From positions 372,001 through 436,000 of the forward strand of contig AP024675.1 of assembly GCA_025998875.1 (NCBI GenBank): a DNA stretch of 64,000 bases, in the 5' to 3' direction. How positions within the stretch are numbered: the stretch's first letter is position 1; the number at the start of each line of letters is the position of its first letter. Source of the DNA: Bacteroidota bacterium (GTDB taxonomy: Bacteria > Bacteroidota > Rhodothermia > JANXDC01). The notes below the pieces were generated by a model. It was given only the letters and a program-made list of their open reading frames with translations. It did no database searches and was not told where the DNA came from. Position numbers and translations under genes: made by a program. Shown here one piece after another: positions 34,891 through 43,134 of this stretch.

Positions 34891-35879
34891 GGTTCTCGAT
34901 CCCGTGTGGTAGCGGTGCTATCTACTATGAGGCGCAGAAAGCGAATTCCGGGCGGGTCGATACGCACGATCCGCAGATGCAGAAACGGGGGCAGCTCCAG
35001 CGCCGGCACCAGCACGCCGGAGCTGTTTCGCACCAGATCGCCGTACTCCACGTAGGCCACCAGCGCCCGGGTGGTATCGGCGATCTCGAATTCTTCCAGG
35101 GGCACCCGGTACGTCACCTGCACATGATCGGGAATCAGTCGGTACAGAGGCGCCTCGGGAGGACGATTGCGCAGCTGCACCGGAATGCGGCGGGTGGCCT
35201 CTGTGTATTCGGCCACACGCACATGCAGGGTAACCCGCTCAGGTTGCACGCGCAGCTGGGGTTGTGCAGGGTCTGCGGTCTGCAGGCTGTGCTCCAGGGA
35301 ACGGGAGACCTCGCTCAGCCGCACCGGGGGCAGGCGCCAGGCCCTGAGGTCGCGCACCAGACTGGCCGGACCGGTCACGGTTACGGATTCCGGCTCCAGA
35401 CGAGGGGGCTCCAGGAGCCCGAGCGGCGGGGCGAGATCCACCTGCACATCCACCTCCAGCGGCAACCGACGCGTGAGCGCCTCCTCGAGCACAAGCTCCA
35501 GTTCTTGGGGACGAAACCGCAACGGCACCACGCCTGAGGGCAGGGGGGGATCCCATCCGGCTAGCTGATCAAGCCGCATACGTCCCGGCTGTACTTCCAG
35601 CCGGATCCGGGGACGCTCCAGATAGAGCCGAAACAACCGCCAGCCGCTGCCCTGCAGCAACACCCGGATCTGCTTCGGAGGCGTATTGCGCACACTCCAG
35701 CGCGTATCGGGATACTCCAGCTCCAGCGGCAGGGCCAGCTCCACCGTATAGCTACGGCTGAGCCGTATACCCAACCAGAGCCCAACGGCCAGGAGCCAGG
35801 CGCTCAGCAGAGGAATCCACCGGTCCGTGCGAAAAAAAGGAACGGAGCTGGGCAGGAAAGCACGTATGCGACGCCACAT
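34887..35879 (-). CDS. YbbR-like domain protein
   Basis: A 330-residue protein with an N-terminal membrane helix (WIPLLSAWLLAVGLWLGI) and two to three beta-rich YbbR-like repeats of about 80 residues, visible as recurring VTVTGPASLVRDLRAW and LEVDVQVDL segments. In Firmicutes, YbbR-type proteins (CdaR) regulate a diadenylate cyclase; here no cyclase gene is adjacent, so the role is unclear. The ATG at 35879 is chosen because no similarity precedes it. It is translationally coupled to the LolE-like gene and divergent from lepA. Confidence 0.83.
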   Translation of the reverse strand: MWRRIRAFLPSSVPFFRTDRWIPLLSAWLLAVGLWLGIRLSRSYTVELALPLELEYPDTRWSVRNTPPKQIRVLLQGSGWRLFRLYLERPRIRLEVQPGRMRLDQLAGWDPPLPSGVVPLRFRPQELELVLEEALTRRLPLEVDVQVDLAPPLGLLEPPRLEPESVTVTGPASLVRDLRAWRLPPVRLSEVSRSLEHSLQTADPAQPQLRVQPERVTLHVRVAEYTEATRRIPVQLRNRPPEAPLYRLIPDHVQVTYRVPLEEFEIADTTRALVAYVEYGDLVRNSSGVLVPALELPPFLHLRIVRIDPPGIRFLRLIVDSTATTRDREP

Positions 35880-36057
35880 GGGAAAAGCCCGCTCACCAGG
35901 AGCCCTCGGCAGATCCGGGCTCTCTGCGATCTGAAACCCCGCATCGCATGTCCGATTCGAGGTGAGCTCGACAACGCGTCGAATATACACAGCGCACAGG
36001 CGGGCCTGCCAGTCAGGGGGTGAAGAGACGGGCTTTTTTCCAGGCCTTGTGAGGTCG

Positions 36058-36065
36058 TATCTTTC
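36058..36065 (+). promoter_or_regulatory. -7 element (TATCTTTC) before lepA
   Basis: TATCTTTC lies 40 bases before the lepA ATG, with a T-run about 18 bases upstream in place of TTTG. It fits the Bacteroidota-type promoter with one mismatch. Confidence 0.4.
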
Positions 36066-36104
36066 CGCCAACCCGTCGTGGGTCGGTACCGCATTCGAGG
36101 CGAC

Positions 36105-37913
36105 ATGGAGCACATTCGCAACTTCTGCATCATCGCCCATATCGACCACGGAAAAAGCACCCTCGCCGACCGCCTGCTGGAACGCACGGGAACGATCTCC
36201 CCGCGGGAGCTCGTCGAGCAGGTGCTCGACTCCATGGATCTGGAACGGGAACGGGGCATTACGATCAAAAGCCACCCCGTGCGCATGGAGTATACAGCGC
36301 GCGACGGACGGCGATACGTCCTCAACCTCATCGATACGCCCGGGCATGTAGACTTCTCCTACGAGGTCTCCCGGGCACTGAAGTCCTGTGAGGGGGCGAT
36401 CCTGGTCGTCGATGCCTCTCAGGGTGTAGAGGCGCAGACGATCGCTAACCTCTATCAGGCGCTGGAGCACGATCTGGAGATCGTGCCCGTGCTGAACAAG
36501 ATCGACCTGCCCAACGCGGAGCCGGAACGCGTGGCGCAGGAGATCATCGACCTCATCGGCGGCCGCCCGGAGGACATTTTGCGCGTAAGCGCCAAAACGG
36601 GTCAGGGCATCGATGAGCTGCTGGAGGCCATCGTCGCGCGCATCCCGCCCCCCAGAGGGAATCCAGAGGCGCCGCTCCAGGCGCTCATCTTCGATTCCGT
36701 CTTCAATCCCTATCGGGGCGCGATCGTCTACTGCCGGATCTTTGAGGGCACCCTCAGACGGGGCGACCGAATCCGGTTCATGTCCACCGGCAAAGAGTAC
36801 GTGGCCGAGGAAATCGGTATCCTGCGGCTCGGCTATCATCCTGTCGAGGCGCTTCAGGCCGGAGAAGTGGGCTACGTGATCGGCAACGTAAAGGAACTCA
36901 AGGACGCCCGGGTGGGAGATACGATCACGCACGCCGATCGCCCCGCTTCGGAGCCCATTCCGGGTTTCCGGCAGGTCAAGCCCATGGTCTACAGCGGCTT
37001 GTATCCCACCAACTCCGAGCAGTTCGAAGAGCTTCGGGCGGCTTTGGAGAAACTCCAGCTCAACGACGCCTCGCTCGCCTTCACCCCGGAGACCTCGGCC
37101 GCTCTGGGGTTCGGATTCCGAGCCGGATTCCTGGGCCTACTGCACATGGAGATCGTACAGGAGCGTCTGGAACGGGAGTTCGGTCTGGACATCATCACCA
37201 CGGTACCCAACGTGGAATACCGGGTCGTCAAACGCAACGGCCAGGTGGTGCTGGTGGATAATCCCTCCGAGATGCCGCCCCTGGGGGAGATTGACCACAT
37301 CGAGGAGCCCTATATCCGGGCGCAGATCATCACCCCGAGCGCCTACATCGGCCCCATCATGCAGCTCTGTCAAGAGCGGCGCGGGGTGTACATCAACACG
37401 CACTACCTTTCGCCGGATCGGGCCGATCTGACCTATGAGCTCCCCCTGGCCGAGGTGATCTTTGATTTCTATGATCGGCTCAAATCCGTCTCCCGGGGCT
37501 ACGCCTCGCTGGATTACGAGCTGCTTGATTACCGGGAATCCGATCTGGTCAAGCTCGACATCCTGCTTAACGGTGAGCCCGTGGACGCGCTCTCGACCAT
37601 CGTGCACCGCTCGAAGGCCTACGAGTGGGGCCGCCGGCTCTGCCAGCGGCTCAAGGAGCTCATTCCCCGACAGCAGTTCGAGGTGGCCGTGCAGGCGGCC
37701 ATTGGCTCGCGCGTGATCGCGCGCGAGACCATCAAGCCGCTCCGCAAAAACGTGCTGGCCAAATGCTACGGGGGTGATGTCACACGCAAACGCAAACTCC
37801 TCGAAAAGCAGAAAGAGGGAAAAAAGCGGCTCAAGCAGATTGGTCGGGTCGAGGTACCTCAGGAAGCCTTCCTGGCGGTACTTTCCATGGACAATCCGGC
37901 CGCAAGGGGATGA
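36105..37913 (+). CDS. lepA: Elongation factor 4 (LepA), ribosome back-translocase
   Basis: A 602-residue translational GTPase of normal length. The start [19 protein letters not shown] gives the P-loop at about residues 10-18; G3 is DTPGHVDF and G4 is NKID. Domains II, III and V, and the LepA-specific C-terminus with [31 protein letters not shown] and [14 protein letters not shown], are all intact. LepA binds stalled ribosomes and is important in ribosome assembly and under salt or cold stress. The ATG at 36105 is preferred to GTG at 36078 because other LepA proteins begin there. Confidence 0.98.
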   Translation: MEHIRNFCIIAHIDHGKSTLADRLLERTGTISPRELVEQVLDSMDLERERGITIKSHPVRMEYTARDGRRYVLNLIDTPGHVDFSYEVSRALKSCEGAILVVDASQGVEAQTIANLYQALEHDLEIVPVLNKIDLPNAEPERVAQEIIDLIGGRPEDILRVSAKTGQGIDELLEAIVARIPPPRGNPEAPLQALIFDSVFNPYRGAIVYCRIFEGTLRRGDRIRFMSTGKEYVAEEIGILRLGYHPVEALQAGEVGYVIGNVKELKDARVGDTITHADRPASEPIPGFRQVKPMVYSGLYPTNSEQFEELRAALEKLQLNDASLAFTPETSAALGFGFRAGFLGLLHMEIVQERLEREFGLDIITTVPNVEYRVVKRNGQVVLVDNPSEMPPLGEIDHIEEPYIRAQIITPSAYIGPIMQLCQERRGVYINTHYLSPDRADLTYELPLAEVIFDFYDRLKSVSRGYASLDYELLDYRESDLVKLDILLNGEPVDALSTIVHRSKAYEWGRRLCQRLKELIPRQQFEVAVQAAIGSRVIARETIKPLRKNVLAKCYGGDVTRKRKLLEKQKEGKKRLKQIGRVEVPQEAFLAVLSMDNPAARG

Positions 37914-37917
37914 AAAA

Positions 37918-38532
37918 ATGCGGATATCGATCAGTTGGATGCTTCTGGGGCTGCTGATCGCTCCCGTACAGGCCCAGAACGTGCAGACCCTGCTTCGGCA
38001 CAGCACGATCACATGGCAGAAGATAGCTCCGGATGAGCGGGCCGAATACAACCGGCGCTGGCTGCAGGCCTACGAGATGAGCGGAGAGGGGTTCTATGAG
38101 CGCACCCCCATAGACACCATGCGCACCCCGGAAATCCGGGCCCGCCTGGAGGCCGTCTTCGGTTCCCCCACGCAGACCATCGTGGAGATCCTGCGCGAAC
38201 AGGGCTCCATACGCGCCCCGCTGTATGTGCAGTTCGAATACTGGTTCATGGTCGACGGTGAGATCCCCGTGGTGCTCCTGGACGTCGACGGACCTTTCGG
38301 GCGGGGGCTGGTCTATGGAGGCCTGCTGGCGCACGTAGATCGGCACCGGGAAATCAAGCGCGATCTGGTGCGCCGCCTGCTGGAGGCCGAGCCCGCCCCC
38401 TACGTAGATTACTACTACAGCCCGGAACACCGGCAGTGGTATCGGGTCGGATATGACGGCAGGCGATACTTTGTCGAACCCACCGGGTATCCGGCCCGAT
38501 TGGAACGTCCTCGGCTACATGGAACCCAGTAA
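37918..38532 (+). CDS. Exported protein of unknown function
   Basis: A 204-residue protein with a signal peptide ending VQAQ (about residue 20). The mature part has many aromatic and charged residues and a repeated GEIPVVLLDVDGPFGRGLVYGG region; I do not recognise it. AAGGGG precedes the ATG, which lies five bases after lepA, so the pair is probably co-transcribed with lepA and lepB, genes linked to translation and export. It is likely periplasmic. Nothing in the sequence gives a biochemical role. Confidence 0.78.
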   Translation: MRISISWMLLGLLIAPVQAQNVQTLLRHSTITWQKIAPDERAEYNRRWLQAYEMSGEGFYERTPIDTMRTPEIRARLEAVFGSPTQTIVEILREQGSIRAPLYVQFEYWFMVDGEIPVVLLDVDGPFGRGLVYGGLLAHVDRHREIKRDLVRRLLEAEPAPYVDYYYSPEHRQWYRVGYDGRRYFVEPTGYPARLERPRLHGTQ

Positions 38533-38551
38533 ATAGAAGGAGACGGCCACC

Positions 38552-39679
38552 TTGGCCCCCTCGCAGAGCACGACCACCCTCCCGCGCCGGAAAACACCCC
38601 CCACTTCCTCCTCGGTCTGGAAGCGCCTCTGGATACGCCTGCGTGGCAAGCCTCGCCCAACACGCCCTCCGAAAAGCAAACTCCGGGAGTGGGTAGATGC
38701 GATCCTGTTTGCCCTCGTGGCCGCTCTGCTCATCCGAACCTTCCTGCTGGAGGCTTTCCGCATCCCCACCCCTTCGATGGAAAAGAGCCTGCTTGTAGGG
38801 GATTTCCTGCTGGTCAGCAAGGTGCACTACGGGCCGCGCACACCGATCACGCTCGGCATTCCGTTCACGGATCTGTATATCCCGGGTCTGGAACTGCCCT
38901 TCTTTCGGCTACCCGGACTGCAGCGCGTGCAACGGGGAGATGTGGTCGTCTTCAACTACCCGCGCATGGATGCCCCCATCGATCGCAAACCCCATTATAT
39001 CAAGCGCACCGTAGGCCTGCCAGGCGACACGATCCTGATCCGGGATAAGCAGGTCTATGTCAACGGCCAGCCCCTGGCCAATCCCCCGGGCCTGCAGTGG
39101 CACTGGTGGCTTACGCTCGATGAACGCATCCGCATCTCGGGCATCCGGCTTGAAGAACTGGGCATCCAGCAACTCCGTCTGATCGGCAACCGCCTGCTGG
39201 TCAACGCCACCCATGAGGCCATTGAGGAAATCCGCACCTGGCCCGGAGTGCTGGCCGTCGAGCCGGAGGTCCTGCCGGCCGGCGACAGCCGCTTTAGTTT
39301 CGACACCTTCCCTGAAGGGCTAGGCTATAACCGGGACAACTTTGGCCCCCTGTGGATCCCCGCCCGGGGGGCTACGATCCCGCTCAATGAGGATACCTAT
39401 CGGCGATACGGCTGGACCATCAACCGCTACGAGGGACACCGGCTTGAGCGGGGAGCCGATGGCCGGTTCCTGCTCGACGGGCAGGAGGCGCAGGCGTACA
39501 CCTTCCGACAGAATTACTACTTCGTCATGGGCGACAACCGGGACGATTCCGAGGACAGCCGCTTCTGGGGTTTCGTGCCCGAAGATCATCTGGTGGGCAA
39601 GGCGCTGATCATCTATTTCTCCTGGGATACGGAGCGCAACCTGCCTCGCATAAGGCGCCTGTTTAACCTGATCCGATGA
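38552..39679 (+). CDS. lepB: Signal peptidase I, long Bacteroidota-type
   Basis: A 375-residue S26 peptidase that removes signal peptides from exported proteins. A basic N-terminal region precedes one membrane helix (AILFALVAALLIRTFLL). The catalytic Ser is in PTPSMEKSL and the Lys is in HYIKRTVGLPGD; MGDNRDDSEDSRFWGFV is the conserved box. Between the last two lies an insertion of about 170 residues, common in this phylum. Start TTG at 38552 has AAGGAG nine bases before. It overlaps the next small gene by four bases. Confidence 0.92.
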   Translation: MAPSQSTTTLPRRKTPPTSSSVWKRLWIRLRGKPRPTRPPKSKLREWVDAILFALVAALLIRTFLLEAFRIPTPSMEKSLLVGDFLLVSKVHYGPRTPITLGIPFTDLYIPGLELPFFRLPGLQRVQRGDVVVFNYPRMDAPIDRKPHYIKRTVGLPGDTILIRDKQVYVNGQPLANPPGLQWHWWLTLDERIRISGIRLEELGIQQLRLIGNRLLVNATHEAIEEIRTWPGVLAVEPEVLPAGDSRFSFDTFPEGLGYNRDNFGPLWIPARGATIPLNEDTYRRYGWTINRYEGHRLERGADGRFLLDGQEAQAYTFRQNYYFVMGDNRDDSEDSRFWGFVPEDHLVGKALIIYFSWDTERNLPRIRRLFNLIR

Positions 39680-39897
39680 GCCGCCGCCTGTTTCTGCTCA
39701 AGGTGCAGGGCCGCATGAAGATTCCGGACTACGTACAGGTCCGGGATGAACAGCAGACCCTGCTGGCGTATTTCCGGGCCGATCGGCCCGAACAGGGGCT
39801 GATGCGCGTTCCCGGGCTGGATCCGGAAGCGCGCGCCCGACTGGCCGAGCTCATCCGGCAGTTGCCATACGGAAAAGTGACCGAAGTGGAGCTATAG
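39676..39897 (+). CDS. Small protein of unknown function coupled to lepB
   Basis: A 73-residue protein with no signal, alternating basic and acidic residues; the middle part RVRDEQQTLLAYFRADRP-like looks like a beta hairpin and the end ARARLAELIRQLPYGKVTEVEL an alpha helix. I do not recognise it. It overlaps the lepB stop (ATGA), so it should be translated with lepB, and its 3' end overlaps by 47 bases the convergent flavoprotein gene. Confidence 0.75.
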   Translation: MSRRLFLLKVQGRMKIPDYVQVRDEQQTLLAYFRADRPEQGLMRVPGLDPEARARLAELIRQLPYGKVTEVEL

Positions 39898-40987
39898 CCC
39901 CACTCCAGAACCGGCCCGAAGAGCCGGAGCGCAACCGGTACCTTCGGATATGTTCCACCACGTAGCGGGCATCGCGGCCGACCCCGCCGATGAGCGCCGA
40001 ACCCCGGCTGTGCAGCCATGGCAGACCCAGAAAGTAGAGGCCTGGTTCCACGGAGACCCCTCGCAGGTGTTGGGGTTGACCGGAGGCGTCAAAGACGGGC
40101 AGTTCGATCCAGGGAAAACAGATCCGATACCCGGTTGCCCAGATCAGGGCCTGTATGCCGCTGAGCAGACGCCCGTCGGCCAGTTCAATCGCCCTCCCCC
40201 CATCGCGCACCCCCACAACCCGGCTTACAAGCCGCAGGGTGGGTCGGGCGAGCAGCTCTTTGAGGTTCACCCCCGAGACGGGCTCATTGAGCCGCCGCAA
40301 CCAGCGTCCCGGCCAGGCGTGCACGGACATGCGATTGAGGCCCAGCGTCCAGGCCCACCAGTGCACGGGTATCCCGAAGATTCGTTCCGGCGCCTGCCAC
40401 AGGGGCCGGTCACAGGACCAGTAGACCAGACGCGTGCGAGAGAGCTCTTCTGCGATGGCGATGCCGGAATTCCCCCCTCCGACGACCAGAACAGGCTCAC
40501 CGGGCACCTGATCCGGGTTGCGGTAAGCCTGACTGTGAATCTGCCACAACTCCGGATCCAGATCCGATGCCCATTCCGGCACCCGGGGCACGGCATAGGC
40601 ACCTGTGGCGACGATCACGTTACGGGCTGACCAGCTTTGCTGTTCCGTGATCACCTCAAAAGAGTCCTCCGCTCCCCGTCGCATGCGCAGTACACGTTGC
40701 CCTGTCAGCACCCGGAGCCGAAAGCGGCGGGCATAGCGCTCCAGGTAGTCCGCCACCTCGTCTTTAGTCGGGAACGCATAGGGGGGCGCCGGAAAGGGCA
40801 TGCCGGGCAGGGAGCAATATCGGGCCGGGGTGAGCAGGCGCAACCCCTCATAACGGGCCCGCCACTGATGGCCGATTCGCTCCCCCGCCTCCAGCACCCG
40901 ATACGTGATGTGTTGCTGCTCCAGATAATAGGCCGCCGCCAGCCCAGCCTGACCGGCGCCGATGACGAGCACGTCCCACTCGGACAT
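39851..40987 (-). CDS. Flavin-dependent NAD(P)H oxidoreductase/monooxygenase
   Basis: A 378-residue two-dinucleotide-fold flavoprotein: FAD-binding GAGQAGLAAAYYLE near residue 9, NADPH-binding GGGNSGIAIAEEL near residue 172, and the WATGYR motif near residue 300. This pattern is shared by flavin monooxygenases and by some putrescine or cation-transport-linked oxidoreductases; no substrate pocket is recognisable. The ATG at 40987 is chosen because homology begins at DVLVIGAG. It ends inside the convergent small gene. Confidence 0.88.
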   Translation of the reverse strand: MSEWDVLVIGAGQAGLAAAYYLEQQHITYRVLEAGERIGHQWRARYEGLRLLTPARYCSLPGMPFPAPPYAFPTKDEVADYLERYARRFRLRVLTGQRVLRMRRGAEDSFEVITEQQSWSARNVIVATGAYAVPRVPEWASDLDPELWQIHSQAYRNPDQVPGEPVLVVGGGNSGIAIAEELSRTRLVYWSCDRPLWQAPERIFGIPVHWWAWTLGLNRMSVHAWPGRWLRRLNEPVSGVNLKELLARPTLRLVSRVVGVRDGGRAIELADGRLLSGIQALIWATGYRICFPWIELPVFDASGQPQHLRGVSVEPGLYFLGLPWLHSRGSALIGGVGRDARYVVEHIRRYRLRSGSSGRFWSGAIAPLRSLFRMATAG

Positions 40988-41219
40988 GATGCTGTGCCCT
41001 TTTTCCGCTTGCTCAGCCGCTGATGTCGGCCTGCAGAGTAGGTTGGCAGGCCAAATACCATTCCATCCGCCCTTATGCCCGAACAGCCCCCTCTTGCGGG
41101 GATTTTCCGCCTTCCCCGACCGGGTGCGCCGCTTGCATCTCACATTGAGACCTTGCCCGATATGACTTTCTGAAGAGGCAGCAGATAAATTCCGCCGTCG
41201 GGAATCGGAGCAGGTGCCC

Positions 41220-41579
41220 ATGGATATCCGCCCCCTGCGCCTGATCTATCATCGCGCTGAGCGCCGGCTGGAGGTGGCCTTCTCCGACGGGCAGACATTT
41301 TCCTACAGCGCCGAGTACCTGCGGGTCTATTCCCCCTCGGCCGAAGTCCGAGGCCACGGCCCCGGAGAAGAGGTGCTCCAGGTCGGCAAGGAAGCAGTGG
41401 ACATCATCGGCCTGCAGCCGGTGGGCCATTACGCCGTGCAGATCATCTTCAGCGACGGACACAACTCGGGGATCTACAGCTGGGAATACCTCTACGAGCT
41501 TGGCCGCCATCAGGATCGTTACTGGGCCGACTATCTCAGACGGCTTCGGGAAGCCGGCTACAGTAGGCAGAAGCCATGA
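41220..41579 (+). CDS. DUF971 family protein
   Basis: A 119-residue protein matching DUF971 (the domain also fused to gamma-butyrobetaine hydroxylases in other organisms): LRLIYHRAERRLEVAFSDGQTFSYSAEYLRVYSPSAEVRG... VGHYAVQIIFSDGHNSGIYSWEYLYELG. The domain often binds iron-sulfur cluster scaffold partners such as Mrp/ApbC-type ATPases. GTG at 41214 is an alternative start. It overlaps the next gene, a kinase-like P-loop protein, by four bases; that pairing is unusual and suggests joint function. Confidence 0.85.
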   Translation: MDIRPLRLIYHRAERRLEVAFSDGQTFSYSAEYLRVYSPSAEVRGHGPGEEVLQVGKEAVDIIGLQPVGHYAVQIIFSDGHNSGIYSWEYLYELGRHQDRYWADYLRRLREAGYSRQKP

Positions 41580-42448
41580 CAGCGCCGCTTGCCATCTCCA
41601 CCTGGGAGGAAGCGCGCAGCCTCTGCCCTTCTGAGGGGGTGATCCTGCTGCTGGGCGGGATAGATACGGGGAAAACCAGCTTGGCCCGTTATCTGTGGAC
41701 CTGCGCACCGGCGCGGAGTGCGCGGCTGGATCTGGATCCGGGACAGGGGGAGCTCGGCCCGCCCGGAACCCTGGGCGGTCAGGTACGGCTGAACCGAGCC
41801 CGGGTTCGGCGCTACCGGTACTTTATCGGGCATAGTTCTCCTCGGGGACAACTAGTGCGCATGCTCGTCGGGGCCCGCAAACTCCTGGATGAGAGCAGGC
41901 GTCTGGGCGCGCGGTGGGTGCTTATTGACACCTGTGGCTTTATCCGACGCGAAGGCGGGGGAGCTACCTTCAAAGCAGCGCTGATCGAATCTCTGGAGCC
42001 GGATCTTGTACTGGCCCTAGAACGCGAAGGGGAGCTAGAGCCTATCCGGGAGCAATGGCCCGGAGAATGGCTTAGGCGCCGGTGGCGAACCCTTCGTCCC
42101 CCTCCGGAGATCAGGAACAAGAGCCCGGAGATGCGCCGCGCTCGCCGCCAGATGCGCTTCCGGCGCTATTTCGCCCGCGCCCGCACCCAGTTGCTGCCCA
42201 CCGAGGAGCTTGGGCGGGAAGAGGCCTATCCCCTTCTGGCCGGCCGCCTCATGGGGCTACTGGACGGCCGGGGCTGGTTGCTTGCCCTGGGATTATTCGA
42301 AGGTCACGACCCCGACGGCAGGCTCCGGGTGCGCACCCCGTACCCGCATCCGAAACGCGTTCGGGCCCTGCGCGCAGGCAGGTTGGTGCTCGACCCGGAG
42401 ACATGCGAGGAGATCTGGACCGATCCTTTCGGCGAGCCGCCCCCGTAA
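41576..42448 (+). CDS. Clp1/Grc3-like P-loop polynucleotide kinase-type protein
   Basis: A 290-residue protein with a P-loop GGIDTGKTS (about residues 26-34), then DLDPGQGELGPPGTLGG, a hallmark of the Clp1_P family of polynucleotide 5'-hydroxyl kinases (human CLP1, yeast Grc3/NOL9). Such enzymes add phosphate to 5'-OH ends of RNA or DNA. Acidic residues in VLIDTCGF sit at the Walker B position. The lid domain is Arg-rich (RRARRQMRFRRYFARARTQ). It is translationally coupled to a DUF971 gene and ends at a strong terminator. The function in this organism is inference from the fold. Confidence 0.8.
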   Translation: MTAPLAISTWEEARSLCPSEGVILLLGGIDTGKTSLARYLWTCAPARSARLDLDPGQGELGPPGTLGGQVRLNRARVRRYRYFIGHSSPRGQLVRMLVGARKLLDESRRLGARWVLIDTCGFIRREGGGATFKAALIESLEPDLVLALEREGELEPIREQWPGEWLRRRWRTLRPPPEIRNKSPEMRRARRQMRFRRYFARARTQLLPTEELGREEAYPLLAGRLMGLLDGRGWLLALGLFEGHDPDGRLRVRTPYPHPKRVRALRAGRLVLDPETCEEIWTDPFGEPPP

Positions 42449-42449
42449 C

Positions 42450-42485
42450 AGGCGACGCGCTGGCTTGAGAGCCAGCGCGTCGCCT
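42450..42485. terminator. 16-bp perfect hairpin between convergent genes
   Basis: AGGCGACGCGCTGGCT (42450-42465), a 4-nt loop, and its exact complement (42470-42485) lie between the kinase-like gene and convergent yceI. Confidence 0.8.
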
Positions 42486-42495
42486 CGAGCACAAG

Positions 42496-43134
42496 CTAAT
42501 TGGCCGCCTCGAACTTCGCATCCGAAAGGATCATATCCACGTTCACCGTGACCACTTCATTGAGCTTGAGCAGGAGCATCTGGGGCCGCTGCACGCCGTA
42601 ATCCGTGTACTTGATCGGAAAGTCGGCCACCACGCGTAGCAGATTGCCGGGCAATCGGGACCGAGTGGCCTCCGAGGCCGCCATATAGACCAGACGCGCC
42701 TTGATCTGTTCTTTGCGCTTAACCCCGTGCAGCTCGAAGGTGCCTTCCAAGGTGAGTTCGACCGTTTCCCCGTCCCGGATCGCGTTCCGCGAGGCGGAAA
42801 GAATACGATCCAGGGTGAAGCGAATCACGGGATACTTGGCGGTCTCCAGATAGTTCTCCCGCAGATGCTGATCTCGCAGATCGATGCCCGTCTTGAAGGC
42901 ATCGGCATCTACGACAAACTCAGCGGCGGCAGGTTTGCCGGTGATGTCCGAGGGGTCGAAACGGAAAAATCCGCGCAACGTGTTGTTCGTACCCACGATT
43001 GTCTCCAGAGGTGCCTCGCTTTTGAACGTGAGCACGTTGCGTCGATCATTCGGCGCAGTCCGGAATTCAACCTGCGCCTCCGCGACCGAAATGGCGGCGA
43101 GCACCAGCACGGTGGAAAGTAGACCCATCTTCAT
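42496..43134 (-). CDS. YceI family protein
   Basis: A 212-residue exported protein with a signal peptide (about residues 1-20) and the lipocalin-like YceI barrel, which binds isoprenoid or lipid ligands. Conserved features are VVDADAFKTGIDLRDQHLRENYLETAKYPVIRFTLDRI. AAGGAGGTG precedes the ATG. Many YceI proteins carry or protect polyisoprenoid quinones; others are stress proteins. The gene overlaps the upstream S9 gene by four bases and is probably translated with it. Confidence 0.92.
   Translation of the reverse strand: MKMGLLSTVLVLAAISVAEAQVEFRTAPNDRRNVLTFKSEAPLETIVGTNNTLRGFFRFDPSDITGKPAAAEFVVDADAFKTGIDLRDQHLRENYLETAKYPVIRFTLDRILSASRNAIRDGETVELTLEGTFELHGVKRKEQIKARLVYMAASEATRSRLPGNLLRVVADFPIKYTDYGVQRPQMLLLKLNEVVTVNVDMILSDAKFEAAN

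Noticed and set aside
41073-41708. A minus-strand frame of 211 codons over the DUF971 gene
   Set aside because: No domain, and it overlaps the better-supported DUF971 gene in antisense.
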